Notes under the pieces: generated by a model
What the model saw: only the letters and a program-made list of their open reading frames with translations
Told to the model about the DNA's origin: nothing
Database searches by the model: none
Made by a program: the position numbers and the translations under genes
Source of the DNA: an uncultured Lachnospiraceae bacterium
GTDB taxonomy: Bacteria > Bacillota > Clostridia > Lachnospirales > Lachnospiraceae
DNA length: 43,502 bases
Assembly (NCBI GenBank): GCA_947591115.1
Contig: CANQCX010000001.1
Span: 1-43,502, forward strand
Reading direction: 5' to 3'
Shown: piece after piece, positions 1 to 7,877 of the stretch
How positions within the stretch are numbered: the first letter of the stretch is position 1
Layout of the letters: each line of letters opens with the position of its first letter

Positions 1-1
1 G

Positions 2-898
2 ATTTTTCTGACAGTATTCACAGGATATGTATTGCTTGATACATTTGTCATTACCAAGGTTTACCAAACAGTCCCACATGAAACGGGAGGCACAAATGTG
101 GTCGAACAAGACGATAAAGGCACAGGTGCTCATGAATCTGTATCTGAACAGCAGAATTCCAAGTCAAACATCACTGAAGACAGCTATACGGATGACAATA
201 TTTCCATTTCTATCTCCGAATATGTAACAAACCATACGACGGTCTATGTGGCAGATGTCCGGCTTTCCTCCGCAGAATATCTGAAAACCGCCTTTGCCAA
301 TGCTTCTTATGGAAAAAATGTTACAGCAAAGACATCTGAGATTGCCGCAGAAAACCATGCGATCCTCGCCATAAACGGCGATTATTACGGCGCACAGGAA
401 AAAGGATATGTGCTGCGAAATGGTGTTATATATCGGGATTCCGCATTGAAAAATCAGGAGGATCTCGTCATATATAATGACGGATCTTTTGAAATATTTG
501 AGGAACAGAGCGTTTCGGCGGATACGCTTCTGTCAAACGGCGCGGTTCAGATTCTCTCGTTTGGTCCGGCGTTGGTCAATGACGGTCAGATTGCAGTCAC
601 AGAAAATGACGAAGTGGGCAAAGCTAAGGCAAGTAATCCCCGTACAGCTATCGGAATCATTGATGATCTCCATTATGTCTTTGTCGTTTCCGATGGAAGA
701 ACCGAGGAAAGCGAAGGGTTGTCGCTCTATGAACTCGCTGAATTCATGCAAAGTCTCGGTGTTCAAATTGCCTATAATCTTGACGGCGGCGGCTCGTCCA
801 CCATGTATTTTAATGGAGAAATCGTCAACAATCCCACAACGAACGGGAGAAGCATTAAGGAAAGGAGCGTGAGCGATATTGTATATATCGGGTACTGA
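2..898 (+). CDS. NAGPA-family phosphodiester glycosidase, 5' partial
   Basis: The frame is open to the left edge of the window, so the gene begins upstream. The first visible residues (about 1-18) are hydrophobic and look like the end of a membrane anchor, placing the rest outside the cell. A Ser/Glu-rich linker follows, then a domain with INGDYYG, NPRTAIGI and the Gly-rich LDGGGSSTMYF, all typical of the NAGPA/phosphodiester glycosidase family (the domain of exopolysaccharide proteins and of the enzyme that uncovers mannose-6-phosphate). The family hydrolyses sugar-phosphodiester bonds; the substrate here is unknown, but cell-wall or exopolysaccharide is likely. It overlaps the next gene by 20 bases. 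Family call confident, exact role inferred. Confidence 0.85.
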   Translation: MFLTVFTGYVLLDTFVITKVYQTVPHETGGTNVVEQDDKGTGAHESVSEQQNSKSNITEDSYTDDNISISISEYVTNHTTVYVADVRLSSAEYLKTAFANASYGKNVTAKTSEIAAENHAILAINGDYYGAQEKGYVLRNGVIYRDSALKNQEDLVIYNDGSFEIFEEQSVSADTLLSNGAVQILSFGPALVNDGQIAVTENDEVGKAKASNPRTAIGIIDDLHYVFVVSDGRTEESEGLSLYELAEFMQSLGVQIAYNLDGGGSSTMYFNGEIVNNPTTNGRSIKERSVSDIVYIGY

Positions 899-1286
899 GG
901 GAAAGGGTTCAGAAGCTGCAAAGACGGCCCTTGTTTATTTGATACTCTCCGTTTTTTGCGCTTTGTTCGGAGCAGTATATGAATTGTTCAGCCACGAGGT
1001 CTATTCCTTTTACATGATCTATGCGTTTGGTTTTCCACTGGTCGGGGGCGCATTGCCCTATGGAATTCTGTCCGCGTTTCATTTAAGAAATTCCTCAGCG
1101 CTTGCAAGGAATTTATATCATTCCGGAATCGCTGCACTTACGGTAGGAAGCATTGTCCGGGGCATTCTTGACATATATGGGACAACAAACAGTCTGTCCA
1201 AATATTATTGGTATGTCGGCGTTTTTGCTGTCGCTGCGGGAGTTGTGATCGGCAGTATCCGTTCGTTTTTCCTGAGAAAAACATAA
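879..1286 (+). CDS. small multi-pass membrane protein, unknown function
   Basis: A 135-residue protein with about four hydrophobic segments (roughly residues 17-37, 42-63, 79-97 and 111-128) ending in a positively charged RSFFLRKT tail. I do not recognise a named family. The TTG start lies inside the 3' end of the glycosidase gene and a purine-rich AAGGAAAGGAG lies upstream, so the two are probably translationally coupled. It is the last gene before a strong terminator. A role in the same surface-polysaccharide process as the glycosidase is only a neighbour-based guess. The start is uncertain because no ATG occurs at the front of this frame. Confidence 0.6.
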   Translation: MYISGTEGKGSEAAKTALVYLILSVFCALFGAVYELFSHEVYSFYMIYAFGFPLVGGALPYGILSAFHLRNSSALARNLYHSGIAALTVGSIVRGILDIYGTTNSLSKYYWYVGVFAVAAGVVIGSIRSFFLRKT

Positions 1287-1302
1287 GCTTCTGCATCATT
1301 CA

Positions 1303-1333
1303 AAACCCCGAACAAGCTGTTTCGGGGTTTTTT
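1303..1333 (+). terminator. Rho-independent terminator after the membrane gene
   Basis: A perfect 10-bp stem, AAACCCCGAA pairing with TTCGGGGTTT around an 8-base loop, is followed by a T run. It lies 16 bases after the stop codon and closes the glycosidase/membrane-protein unit. Confidence 0.9.
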
Positions 1334-1383
1334 ATGTGAGTATGGCGGCGCGCGTTTTCAACGGGCAAAAGTCCTGAGTGCTC

Positions 1384-1412
1384 TTGTTTTTCTGCATATA
1401 AACTGGTATCAT
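1384..1412 (+). promoter_or_regulatory. sigmaA promoter of the fic gene with extended -10
   Basis: The -35 TTGTTT and -10 TATCAT are separated by 17 bases, with TG one base before the -10 (extended -10). The -10 lies inside the loop of an 11-bp inverted repeat (1389-1424). Confidence 0.65.
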
Positions 1413-1424
1413 AATATGCAGAAA
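1389..1424. repeat. 11-bp perfect inverted repeat around the fic -10 box
   Basis: Arms TTTCTGCATAT (1389-1399) and ATATGCAGAAA (1414-1424) are separated by 14 bases that contain the -10 box. The placement suits an operator for a dimeric repressor. The right arm ends just before the ribosome binding site, so in RNA it would form a hairpin only if transcription began upstream. Operator function is inferred. Confidence 0.6.
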
Positions 1425-1437
1425 CGGAGGACGAAGT

Positions 1438-2484
1438 ATGAGAAAGTTTGATTACTCTTTTTTGAATAATGGAATGCTTCCGGCTGGGTTTGTGAATCTG
1501 ACTGCGAATATTTCGGCGCTCAAAACCATGGCGGGTGTTCGAAAAGAGGAATACGCACAGATTTTTACGGAGCTGGAGGCGGTCGCCAAGGTGCAATCCA
1601 TCAAAAGTTCCAACGCCATTGAGGGAATCGTTACCAGCGACGAGCGTATTGCCGCCATTGTCAATCAGAACAGCGCACCTCTAAACCACAACGAGGCAGA
1701 GATTGCCGGATATAGGGACGCGTTGAATGAGATTCACATGGGTTTTGATCATATCGGCTTTACACAGCGGGATATTCTTCGTCTGCATGAGATGATGATG
1801 TCCGTTGCCGGTTATGAATACGGCGGGCAGTACAAGACGGACGACAACGTGATCTTGGAAGTGGACGCAGACGGCAATCGACGTGTGCGGTTCCGCCCGA
1901 CCTCCGCCGCAGAAACCCCGAAAGCGATGGAACAGTTGGAACTGGCCTATCTTGCAGCGCGGGACGACGCGAATATCAATCAGCTTCTGCTGATCCCCTG
2001 CGTGATTCTGGATTTCCTCTGCATCCATCCGTTTCGGGACGGCAACGGCAGAATGTCTCGGCTGCTCTCGCTGCTGCTTCTTTATAAAAACGGGTATGAC
2101 GCCGGAAAATATGTGTCCTTTGAGGAACAGATCAACAACTATAAAACCTATTACTATGAGGCCCTGCGGCAGTCCTCCGTCGGGTGGGACACGAATGAAA
2201 ACAGCTATTTCCCATTTATAGAAAATTTCCTTTCCATGCTCTATATGTGTTATAAGGAGTTGGATAAACGGTTTGCTGTAGTCAACGGAAAGAAGATCAC
2301 GAAAAAAGCTCGTGTGGAAGCTACAGTACTGAATAGCCTGACGCCTCTTTCCAAAGCGGAGATATGCAGGATTCTTCCGGATGTCAGTCCGACTACGGTG
2401 GAGGCTGTGCTGGGCGCAATGGTCAAAAGCGGTTCTGTTCAGCGCATTGGCAGCGGAAGAGCTACAAAATATATAAAAAAGTAA
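1438..2484 (+). CDS. Fic-domain protein (probable AMP transferase) with C-terminal winged helix
   Basis: This 348-residue protein carries the complete Fic motif HPFRDGNGR at residues 197-205, with catalytic His197, so it should transfer AMP (or another nucleotide) from NTP to a target hydroxyl. An N-terminal S-x-x-x-E-G inhibitory motif (Ser58 to Gly63, within SSNAIEG) matches class II self-inhibited Fic proteins. The last 55 residues or so look like a winged helix (AEICRILPDVSPTTVEAVLGAM), a DNA-binding fold common in this subfamily. The ATG at 1438 has GGAGG 8 bases upstream. No separate antitoxin gene is adjacent, as expected for the self-inhibited class. Target unknown. It lies just before a restriction-modification cassette that has its own promoter. 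Confidence 0.92.
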   Translation: MRKFDYSFLNNGMLPAGFVNLTANISALKTMAGVRKEEYAQIFTELEAVAKVQSIKSSNAIEGIVTSDERIAAIVNQNSAPLNHNEAEIAGYRDALNEIHMGFDHIGFTQRDILRLHEMMMSVAGYEYGGQYKTDDNVILEVDADGNRRVRFRPTSAAETPKAMEQLELAYLAARDDANINQLLLIPCVILDFLCIHPFRDGNGRMSRLLSLLLLYKNGYDAGKYVSFEEQINNYKTYYYEALRQSSVGWDTNENSYFPFIENFLSMLYMCYKELDKRFAVVNGKKITKKARVEATVLNSLTPLSKAEICRILPDVSPTTVEAVLGAMVKSGSVQRIGSGRATKYIKK

Positions 2485-2511
2485 TGATACAAACAAATGT
2501 TCTAAATATGC

Positions 2512-2540
2512 TTGCAATTATTCAGATAAATGAATATAAT
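2512..2540 (+). promoter_or_regulatory. sigmaA promoter of the methyltransferase/HNH cassette
   Basis: -35 TTGCAA and a perfect -10 TATAAT stand 17 bases apart. A short inverted repeat TATTCA-N6-TGAATA (2519-2536) fills the spacer and touches the -10, so a small regulator could block it. The first following gene is the HTH protein at 2567. Confidence 0.7.
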
Positions 2541-2566
2541 AGAGAATGAAGATAAGGAGGCGCGGT

Positions 2567-2737
2567 ATGGAGTATTTGACAACATTAGAGATGTCGGAAA
2601 AGTGGGGCATATCAGCAAGAAGAATAGCGTTATTGTGTGAACAGGGACGTATCGCGGGCGTTGTTAAAAAAGGGAAAACATGGTTGATACCGGAACAGGC
2701 AGAGAAACCAGCAGACAAGAGAAAAAATAGTATATAG
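2567..2737 (+). CDS. small HTH DNA-binding protein (MerR/excisionase-like)
   Basis: A 56-residue protein that is almost entirely one winged-HTH unit: LTTLEMSEKWGIS, RRIALLCEQGRI and KKGKTWLIP follow the HTH_17/excisionase pattern (helix-turn-helix, then a beta hairpin ending in a Trp-Leu-Ile-Pro motif). I place the start at ATG 2567 because AAGGAGG lies 7 bases upstream; an in-frame ATG at 2546 lacks such a site. It is the first gene of the cassette, 19 bases before the HNH gene. By position it could act as a controller (C-protein-like) for restriction-modification expression, but true C proteins are a different HTH family, so the role is inferred. Confidence 0.75.
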   Translation: MEYLTTLEMSEKWGISARRIALLCEQGRIAGVVKKGKTWLIPEQAEKPADKRKNSI

Positions 2738-2756
2738 CATATTAGGGGGGATTGTT

Positions 2757-3908
2757 TTGAGCAATACCAAGAAAAGACGAGACATAGAAATTTATGAGAA
2801 TTATTGGAAGTTTACGGCAGCCCATCTTGATATTACAGGAACAAAGTTTAATAACTGCTTAAACGTTATTGTTTTGTTTATAGATAAACACAAGAAGTCA
2901 TTAGAAGAGAATGCGAAGAGCGGCAGTGATTTTTCGGATTCAGAATTATATAAAACCCTTCAACAGCAAATTGTGCGCATATCGGGATTTAAAGGCAAGG
3001 ACGCAGCATTATCTGCCAGAAAAGCGATTAATCAATTTGTGAAAATAGGATTTGTGTATCCGTTATTGGTAGGGTATCATCCGTTAGTAAAGTCATTTAT
3101 TCTTGAAACAAATAAAGAAAAGAAAGCGATCATTTTTTCGAAGATTTTTTATGAAAGCTCCTCTTTAGCATCGGATGTTACTTTAGATAATAGAAATTTG
3201 AAGCATGTCAATTTTTTGTTGAAGACGTTGGATAAAAACGGTTCTCTGAACAAAAATGACATCATGGCGCTGATGGTCACAGATATTTCGAATTATAGTG
3301 CAGGATATCTTACAAGAGAGCAGTTGGATATGCAGTATCAATATGCTAAAGTAAGTGAATTTGATGAAAGAAAATATAATCAGATCGCCCATCTGATTGG
3401 ATATTTAAAACGATTTGTAGATCTTAAATATGATAAAAATGAGGAGAGATTTTGGTTTGCAAATGATCCTCAGATAGCGGATAAAGATTTTGATGAATCG
3501 TATGCAAGAGACGGGGTAAAACATAGGATTTATAAGGAGGAATTAAAGGAAGAATCGAAAGCAATTTATGGAGAAGCAGTCTGCTATTTAGATAAAAAGC
3601 CATATAAATCTTTAATCGCATCGCATATAAAACCGTTTGTTGATTGTCTGAAAGAGCATCGGGAAGATGAGGCGTATGATGTAAATAATGGTTTGCTGTT
3701 AAGTCCGACGGTAGATTCATATTTTGATAAAAAAGACATTTCTTTTACGGACGATGGTCATGTTTTAGTTGGAGTTGACGTTGCAGATTCCATCAGGGCG
3801 GATTTTGAAAAATATCAGTTGGACGACAGTGTGCTAAATGAGCGAAGAAAAGGTTATTTAGCGTATCATAGACGCTTATTTGAACAGAAAAATGGAGGTA
3901 AGCAGTAA
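2757..3908 (+). CDS. HNH endonuclease, probable restriction enzyme
   Basis: The C-terminal third carries an HNH_2-type nuclease core: SHIKPF with His290, NNGLLLSP at 310-317, and DSYFD at 320-324 followed by ISFTDDG. This ββα-metal fold cuts double-stranded DNA. The first 250 residues or so, without a motif I recognise, probably read the DNA sequence. The TTG start at 2757 has AGGGGGG 6 bases upstream. The stop overlaps the start of the cytosine methyltransferase by one base (TAATG), so they form one translational unit. HNH nucleases paired with one m5C and one m6A methyltransferase occur in type IIS systems that read asymmetric sites, such as HphI and MnlI. The recognition site cannot be read from sequence. 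Confidence 0.85.
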   Translation: MSNTKKRRDIEIYENYWKFTAAHLDITGTKFNNCLNVIVLFIDKHKKSLEENAKSGSDFSDSELYKTLQQQIVRISGFKGKDAALSARKAINQFVKIGFVYPLLVGYHPLVKSFILETNKEKKAIIFSKIFYESSSLASDVTLDNRNLKHVNFLLKTLDKNGSLNKNDIMALMVTDISNYSAGYLTREQLDMQYQYAKVSEFDERKYNQIAHLIGYLKRFVDLKYDKNEERFWFANDPQIADKDFDESYARDGVKHRIYKEELKEESKAIYGEAVCYLDKKPYKSLIASHIKPFVDCLKEHREDEAYDVNNGLLLSPTVDSYFDKKDISFTDDGHVLVGVDVADSIRADFEKYQLDDSVLNERRKGYLAYHRRLFEQKNGGKQ

Positions 3909-4954
3909 TGGCTTTTAAATATATAGATTTATTTTGTGGAGCCGGAGGCCTTTCGTTAGGCTTTGAGCAGGCAGGTTTTAAAAATGTTTTTGCCGTTGAG
4001 TTAAATCCTGAATTTGCAAAAACATATCATAGAAATTTTCCGAAGCATAAATTAATCGTTGACGATATAAGGAATATTGATAACGATAAAATCAAGAAGC
4101 TTATTGGACAGGATGAGGTTGACGTAATTATTGGCGGACCGCCATGTCAGGGATTTTCTATAGCCGGAAATATTGGGAGAACTTTTATTGATGATGAGAG
4201 AAATAGATTATTTAAGGAATTTGTTAGATTTGTAGCTTGTGTGCAGCCAAAAATGTTTATAATGGAAAACGTGGCGGCGATGGCAACGCATTTAAAAGGG
4301 AAAACCATAAAAACAATAGTTGAATCATTTGAAACTGCCGGTTGTGGGTATAAGGTCAAATATGAGGTGCTTAATAGTGTAAATTATGGAGTGGCACAGG
4401 AAAGACGAAGAATCGTTATTGCGGGAATCAGAAGTGATATGGATTCCGATTATTTTTATCCTGAAAAATCAGAAAAAATTTATACAATTAAAGATGCAAT
4501 TGATGACTTGCCAAAGCTAAAGAGCGGAGAAACCAGTGATATACCAAATCATGCGGCAATGAAACACAGCGCGCAGATGCTGGAAAAAATGGGATATGTT
4601 AAAGATGGCGGAGATCGCATGGATATTCCGGAAGAACTGCGTCCAAAATCAGGAGATATAAGAAAATATATTAGATATGATAGTACAAAGCCATCGGTTT
4701 GCGTTACCGGAGATATGAGAAAAATTTTCCATTATGAACAGAATAGGGCGCTTACAGCAAGGGAACTTGCCAGAATACAGTCTTTTCCGGATGATTTTAT
4801 TTTTGAAGGTACATCAATTCAAATTCAGCAACAGATAGGCAATGCGGTACCGCCCAAATTGGCCTATCAGATTGCTTTGCAAGTAGAGGAGGCTCTGGAT
4901 CATGGCAAAGTATCCAAAGGTAAATTACATAGGAAACAAAGAGAAGTTAGTTGA
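3908..4954 (+). CDS. DNA (cytosine-5) methyltransferase
   Basis: A complete C5-methyltransferase of 348 residues. Motif I is DLFCGAGGLSLGFEQAG near the N terminus; motif IV PPCQGFS holds catalytic Cys80; motif VI is ENV at 120-122; motif VIII QERRR at 164-168; motif X GNAVPP at 311-316. The variable target-recognition region lies at about 175-270. It transfers a methyl group from S-adenosylmethionine to C5 of cytosine, protecting host DNA from the HNH enzyme encoded just upstream. ATG 3908 has GGAGG about 9 bases upstream. The last 53 bases overlap the adenine methyltransferase gene, evidence of tight co-expression. Confidence 0.95.
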   Translation: MAFKYIDLFCGAGGLSLGFEQAGFKNVFAVELNPEFAKTYHRNFPKHKLIVDDIRNIDNDKIKKLIGQDEVDVIIGGPPCQGFSIAGNIGRTFIDDERNRLFKEFVRFVACVQPKMFIMENVAAMATHLKGKTIKTIVESFETAGCGYKVKYEVLNSVNYGVAQERRRIVIAGIRSDMDSDYFYPEKSEKIYTIKDAIDDLPKLKSGETSDIPNHAAMKHSAQMLEKMGYVKDGGDRMDIPEELRPKSGDIRKYIRYDSTKPSVCVTGDMRKIFHYEQNRALTARELARIQSFPDDFIFEGTSIQIQQQIGNAVPPKLAYQIALQVEEALDHGKVSKGKLHRKQREVS

Positions 4955-5942
4955 TTGGATCATCAATGAGATGCCGGTTAAGGCTGGAACGGTGTTAGAT
5001 ATTTTTGCAGGTGGATGTTCCGTATCATATGCGCTGAAAAATAACGGATATTCCGTTATTGCGAATGACATATTGTATGCTGATTATGTTATAGAGAAAG
5101 CCTTGATAGAGAATTCAGATACAAGGCTTCCGATAAGTGTATTTGATAAGAGGGTAAGTGAAAAAAGAGTAGAAGAGCTGGCGCAGAAGTTTTCGTTTCT
5201 TGCAGGTTGTCTATATTATCCGGAAGAAGTGCAGGAATTAAGTAAATTAGTTGCAATTGCAGAAAAATTAAAGGGTTTCGAGAAGTATATGATGCTTGCG
5301 CTGATTCGCAGGGCAATGATAAGAAAACTTCCGTATTCGAGAATGAATGTACCCTGGAATCAGATTCAGAAATTACGTGATGAAGACTACAGCTATATGA
5401 AGTATAAGCGAAAAAGAGCCTATCATAATCAATCCTTTGAAGAACATATACGAGAAAATATTGATGAATACAATGATGCGATTTTTGCCAAAGAAGAATG
5501 TAAGGCATACAACTGTGACGCCTTTGATATGGTTAAGAAAATAGATTTTGTAGATGTTGTTTACATGGATCCGCCGTATCCGTCAACTATGAACAATTAT
5601 GATATGTTTTATGGTTTGTTTGACGAAATGTTTGACAAGAAAAAGAAGCATATTGATTATACAAAGAAGGCAAGCTTTCTCCATAATATGGACAAGTTGA
5701 TCAAAAAGCTTGTAGGAAAAACACGATACATAGTGCTAAGTCAAAATACACGAGTTCAGCCGGAACCAAGCGCGATTGAAGCAATGCTCAAGAAGTACGG
5801 AAAAGTTACCATTAAGGAGAAGAAGCATAATTATCAAGTAACAGGTAAAGAAAACAAGAATGCAAGCAAGGAGTTATTATTTATCCTTGAGATGGAGACA
5901 GGAGATACGGAGAGCAGAACGGAGGGATATTTTGTCAATTGA
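4902..5942 (+). CDS. D12-class (Dam-like) adenine-N6 DNA methyltransferase
   Basis: This 346-residue protein has the N-terminal YIGNK motif (residues 9-13), the SAM-binding VLDIFAGG (31-38) and catalytic DPPY at 223-226, in the order expected for the alpha/D12 class (Dam relatives). It should methylate N6 of adenine. A second methyltransferase of different base specificity suggests that the two strands of an asymmetric site are protected separately. ATG 4902 lies inside the cytosine methyltransferase gene and has GAGGAGG about 9 bases upstream. Its end overlaps the next gene by 11 bases. Codon use is AT-rich like the rest of the cassette. Confidence 0.92.
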   Translation: MAKYPKVNYIGNKEKLVDWIINEMPVKAGTVLDIFAGGCSVSYALKNNGYSVIANDILYADYVIEKALIENSDTRLPISVFDKRVSEKRVEELAQKFSFLAGCLYYPEEVQELSKLVAIAEKLKGFEKYMMLALIRRAMIRKLPYSRMNVPWNQIQKLRDEDYSYMKYKRKRAYHNQSFEEHIRENIDEYNDAIFAKEECKAYNCDAFDMVKKIDFVDVVYMDPPYPSTMNNYDMFYGLFDEMFDKKKKHIDYTKKASFLHNMDKLIKKLVGKTRYIVLSQNTRVQPEPSAIEAMLKKYGKVTIKEKKHNYQVTGKENKNASKELLFILEMETGDTESRTEGYFVN

Positions 5943-7641
5943 AAAAACAAAAAATGAAGACAGGATACTTACCCTTTATGGCTTGATTGAACATTGGGAA
6001 GATGAAGTGATAGAATTTAAAGAAGCCGGAAGGGATTATGACAGGGATAAGATTGGACGATATTTTTCTGCTCTAAGCAATGAGGCTAATTTGCGAGGAT
6101 TACAGCATGGCTGGCTTGTGTTTGGCGTAAGCAATAAAGAAAGAAAAATTGTCGGAACCGAATACAGAAATAGTACAGGCTTGGACACATTAAAACATGA
6201 AATTGGTTCCGGTACAACGGGAGGAATGTCTTTTATTGACATTTATGAGGTGTTTCCAACTGTTGACGGAGAAGAAAAACGAGTGATCATGTTTCAGATA
6301 CCGGCTGCCATTACTGCTGTTCCAACCGGCTGGCATAATCAGGAATATGGACGTGATGGAGAATCCCTTGTCCCATTATCTGAAGAAAAACGGGAGAGAA
6401 TTCGCCGTCAGGTAAAATTGGACTGGTCAAAAAGATTTGTAGAAAATGCAACAATAGAACATTTGGATAAAGAAGCCATATCCATCGCAAAAGCGAAGTA
6501 TAAAGAAAAAATGAATGATATGTATATATCTGGCGAAGTGGATGAAATGTCCGACGAAGAGTTTCTTGAAAGAAGAAAGCTGGTTATAAATGGTAAAGTG
6601 ACAAATGCAGCAATGCTTCTTTTAGGAGATGCGGCATATGATTTTTTGTTTGAAAGCGTACCGGAAGCATCATGGAGAATTTTTGATTCAAAAGAGATGG
6701 TAAAAGATTATGAAATTTATAAAATACCTTTTATTACGCTGAGCGATAGGATTTTGAAAAACATACGTAATCTCACTTATAGGTATATGCCGAATCAATT
6801 GACATTGTTCCCTATGGAAACAAAACAATATGACACATGGGTATTGAGAGAATTACTGAATAACTGTATTGCTCATTCTGATTATAGTCTGGGCGGAAGG
6901 ATTTATATTAATGAATTTGAAGATAAACTGGTTTTGACAAACCCGGGCAGTTTTATTCCGGGTAGTATAGAGCCTATACTGAAACCCGGCTATACTTCGC
7001 CGTTTTATCGTAATCAGTTATTGGCAGAAGCTATGGTTATGTTTAAGATGATAGATACGGAAACGACAGGGATTCGTCGGGTGTTTCATATTCAGTGGGA
7101 GAAATTTTTTCCATTGCCGGATTATAATATTTCTTCAAAAGACAGGGTAGAAGTGTTGGTTTATGGAAAAGAAATTAATGAACAGTTTACCTATTTGCTT
7201 CATGATAATGAAAATCTTGATCTGGCAACGGTTTTTCTGTTGGATCAAGTTCAAAAAGGAAATCCTATTTCTAAAGATGCGGCAGCGCATTTAAGAAAAT
7301 ATAAATTAGTGGAGGGAAGGATAAATAATTTGTATTTGGCATCTCCGCTTGCCAAAACGAAAGAGGATAAAGCACAGTATATTAAGAATAAGGCATTTGA
7401 TGATAAATACTATCAGGATATGATTATAAATTATCTTAGGAAATTTGGTAAGGCAAACAGGGCGGCAATACGTGATCTGTTAATAGATAAGTTCCCAGAT
7501 ACTCTTTCGTCCAGCCAGAAAGAACGGAAAGTGCTAACCTTGCTTACAGCTTTAAAGCGGAAAGGCATGATTACAACCGATTCAGAAAATAGAAAAAGAT
7601 CAAACTGGGTTCTAGTTCAAGACAATGAAAAGTTGGTTTGA
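5932..7641 (+). CDS. AlbA_2 (Schlafen-type) DNA-binding protein with GHKL ATPase domain
   Basis: The 569-residue protein begins with an AlbA_2/Schlafen-type domain (about residues 18-130, with EVIEFKEAGRDYD and HGWLVFGVSN). A central segment leads to a GHKL-like ATP-binding domain (about 300-400) with N-box RELLNNCIAHSDYS (Asn310-Asn311) and a Gly-rich TNPGSF loop. The end (about 470-569) looks like winged-helix segments. These proteins are often annotated RecG-like or ATP-binding and occur in defence and mobile regions. I choose TTG 5932 because GGAGGG lies 5 bases upstream; a longer frame would start inside the methyltransferase gene. As last gene of the overlapping operon it may be an accessory or regulator of the restriction-modification system; its function is unknown. 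Confidence 0.8.
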   Translation: MSIEKTKNEDRILTLYGLIEHWEDEVIEFKEAGRDYDRDKIGRYFSALSNEANLRGLQHGWLVFGVSNKERKIVGTEYRNSTGLDTLKHEIGSGTTGGMSFIDIYEVFPTVDGEEKRVIMFQIPAAITAVPTGWHNQEYGRDGESLVPLSEEKRERIRRQVKLDWSKRFVENATIEHLDKEAISIAKAKYKEKMNDMYISGEVDEMSDEEFLERRKLVINGKVTNAAMLLLGDAAYDFLFESVPEASWRIFDSKEMVKDYEIYKIPFITLSDRILKNIRNLTYRYMPNQLTLFPMETKQYDTWVLRELLNNCIAHSDYSLGGRIYINEFEDKLVLTNPGSFIPGSIEPILKPGYTSPFYRNQLLAEAMVMFKMIDTETTGIRRVFHIQWEKFFPLPDYNISSKDRVEVLVYGKEINEQFTYLLHDNENLDLATVFLLDQVQKGNPISKDAAAHLRKYKLVEGRINNLYLASPLAKTKEDKAQYIKNKAFDDKYYQDMIINYLRKFGKANRAAIRDLLIDKFPDTLSSSQKERKVLTLLTALKRKGMITTDSENRKRSNWVLVQDNEKLV

Positions 7642-7736
7642 AGTTGGTTTGAAATTGGTTTGATGATTGGTTTGATAATGACAAAGTAAATGGCGAAGAA
7701 ACGCTTTATTTAAGCCGTTTTCTGAAATCAAACCAA
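7633..7736. repeat. TTGGTTTGA direct repeats plus one inverted copy
   Basis: Four copies of TTGGTTTGA at 7633, 7644, 7655 and 7667 have a period of 11-12 bases; the first ends on the TGA stop of the AlbA_2 gene. An inverted copy, TCAAACCAA, lies at 7728-7736. Spacing close to one helical turn could present four sites on one DNA face. No terminator is evident in this AT-rich gap. Confidence 0.75.
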
Positions 7737-7820
7737 TTTATAAAATAAAATTTGTTTGAAATGGCCAAACCGTTTTTAACATGTGAAAGCATAAATAATA
7801 TCAATAAAATTGATTAAATA

Positions 7821-7846
7821 TAATCATTGCAAAAACCGCATGATTA
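7821..7846. promoter_or_regulatory. inverted repeat upstream of the leuA promoter
   Basis: TAATCAT (7821-7827) and ATGATTA (7840-7846) are perfect inverted arms 12 bases apart; with one bulged T they extend to TAATCATTGC/GCATGATTA. The site ends 31 bases before the -35. A smaller repeat ATCAAT-AAA-ATTGAT lies at 7800-7814. These are candidate operators, perhaps for the HTH domain on LeuA itself; this is inference, and the region is AT-rich. Confidence 0.4.
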
Positions 7847-7877
7847 GTTAAAATAATATCAATGTTTTTGATGAAAA

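Noticed and set aside
7633..7736. CRISPR-like array from regularly spaced repeats
   Set aside because: Nine-base units with two- or three-base gaps are far too short, and no cas genes are present.
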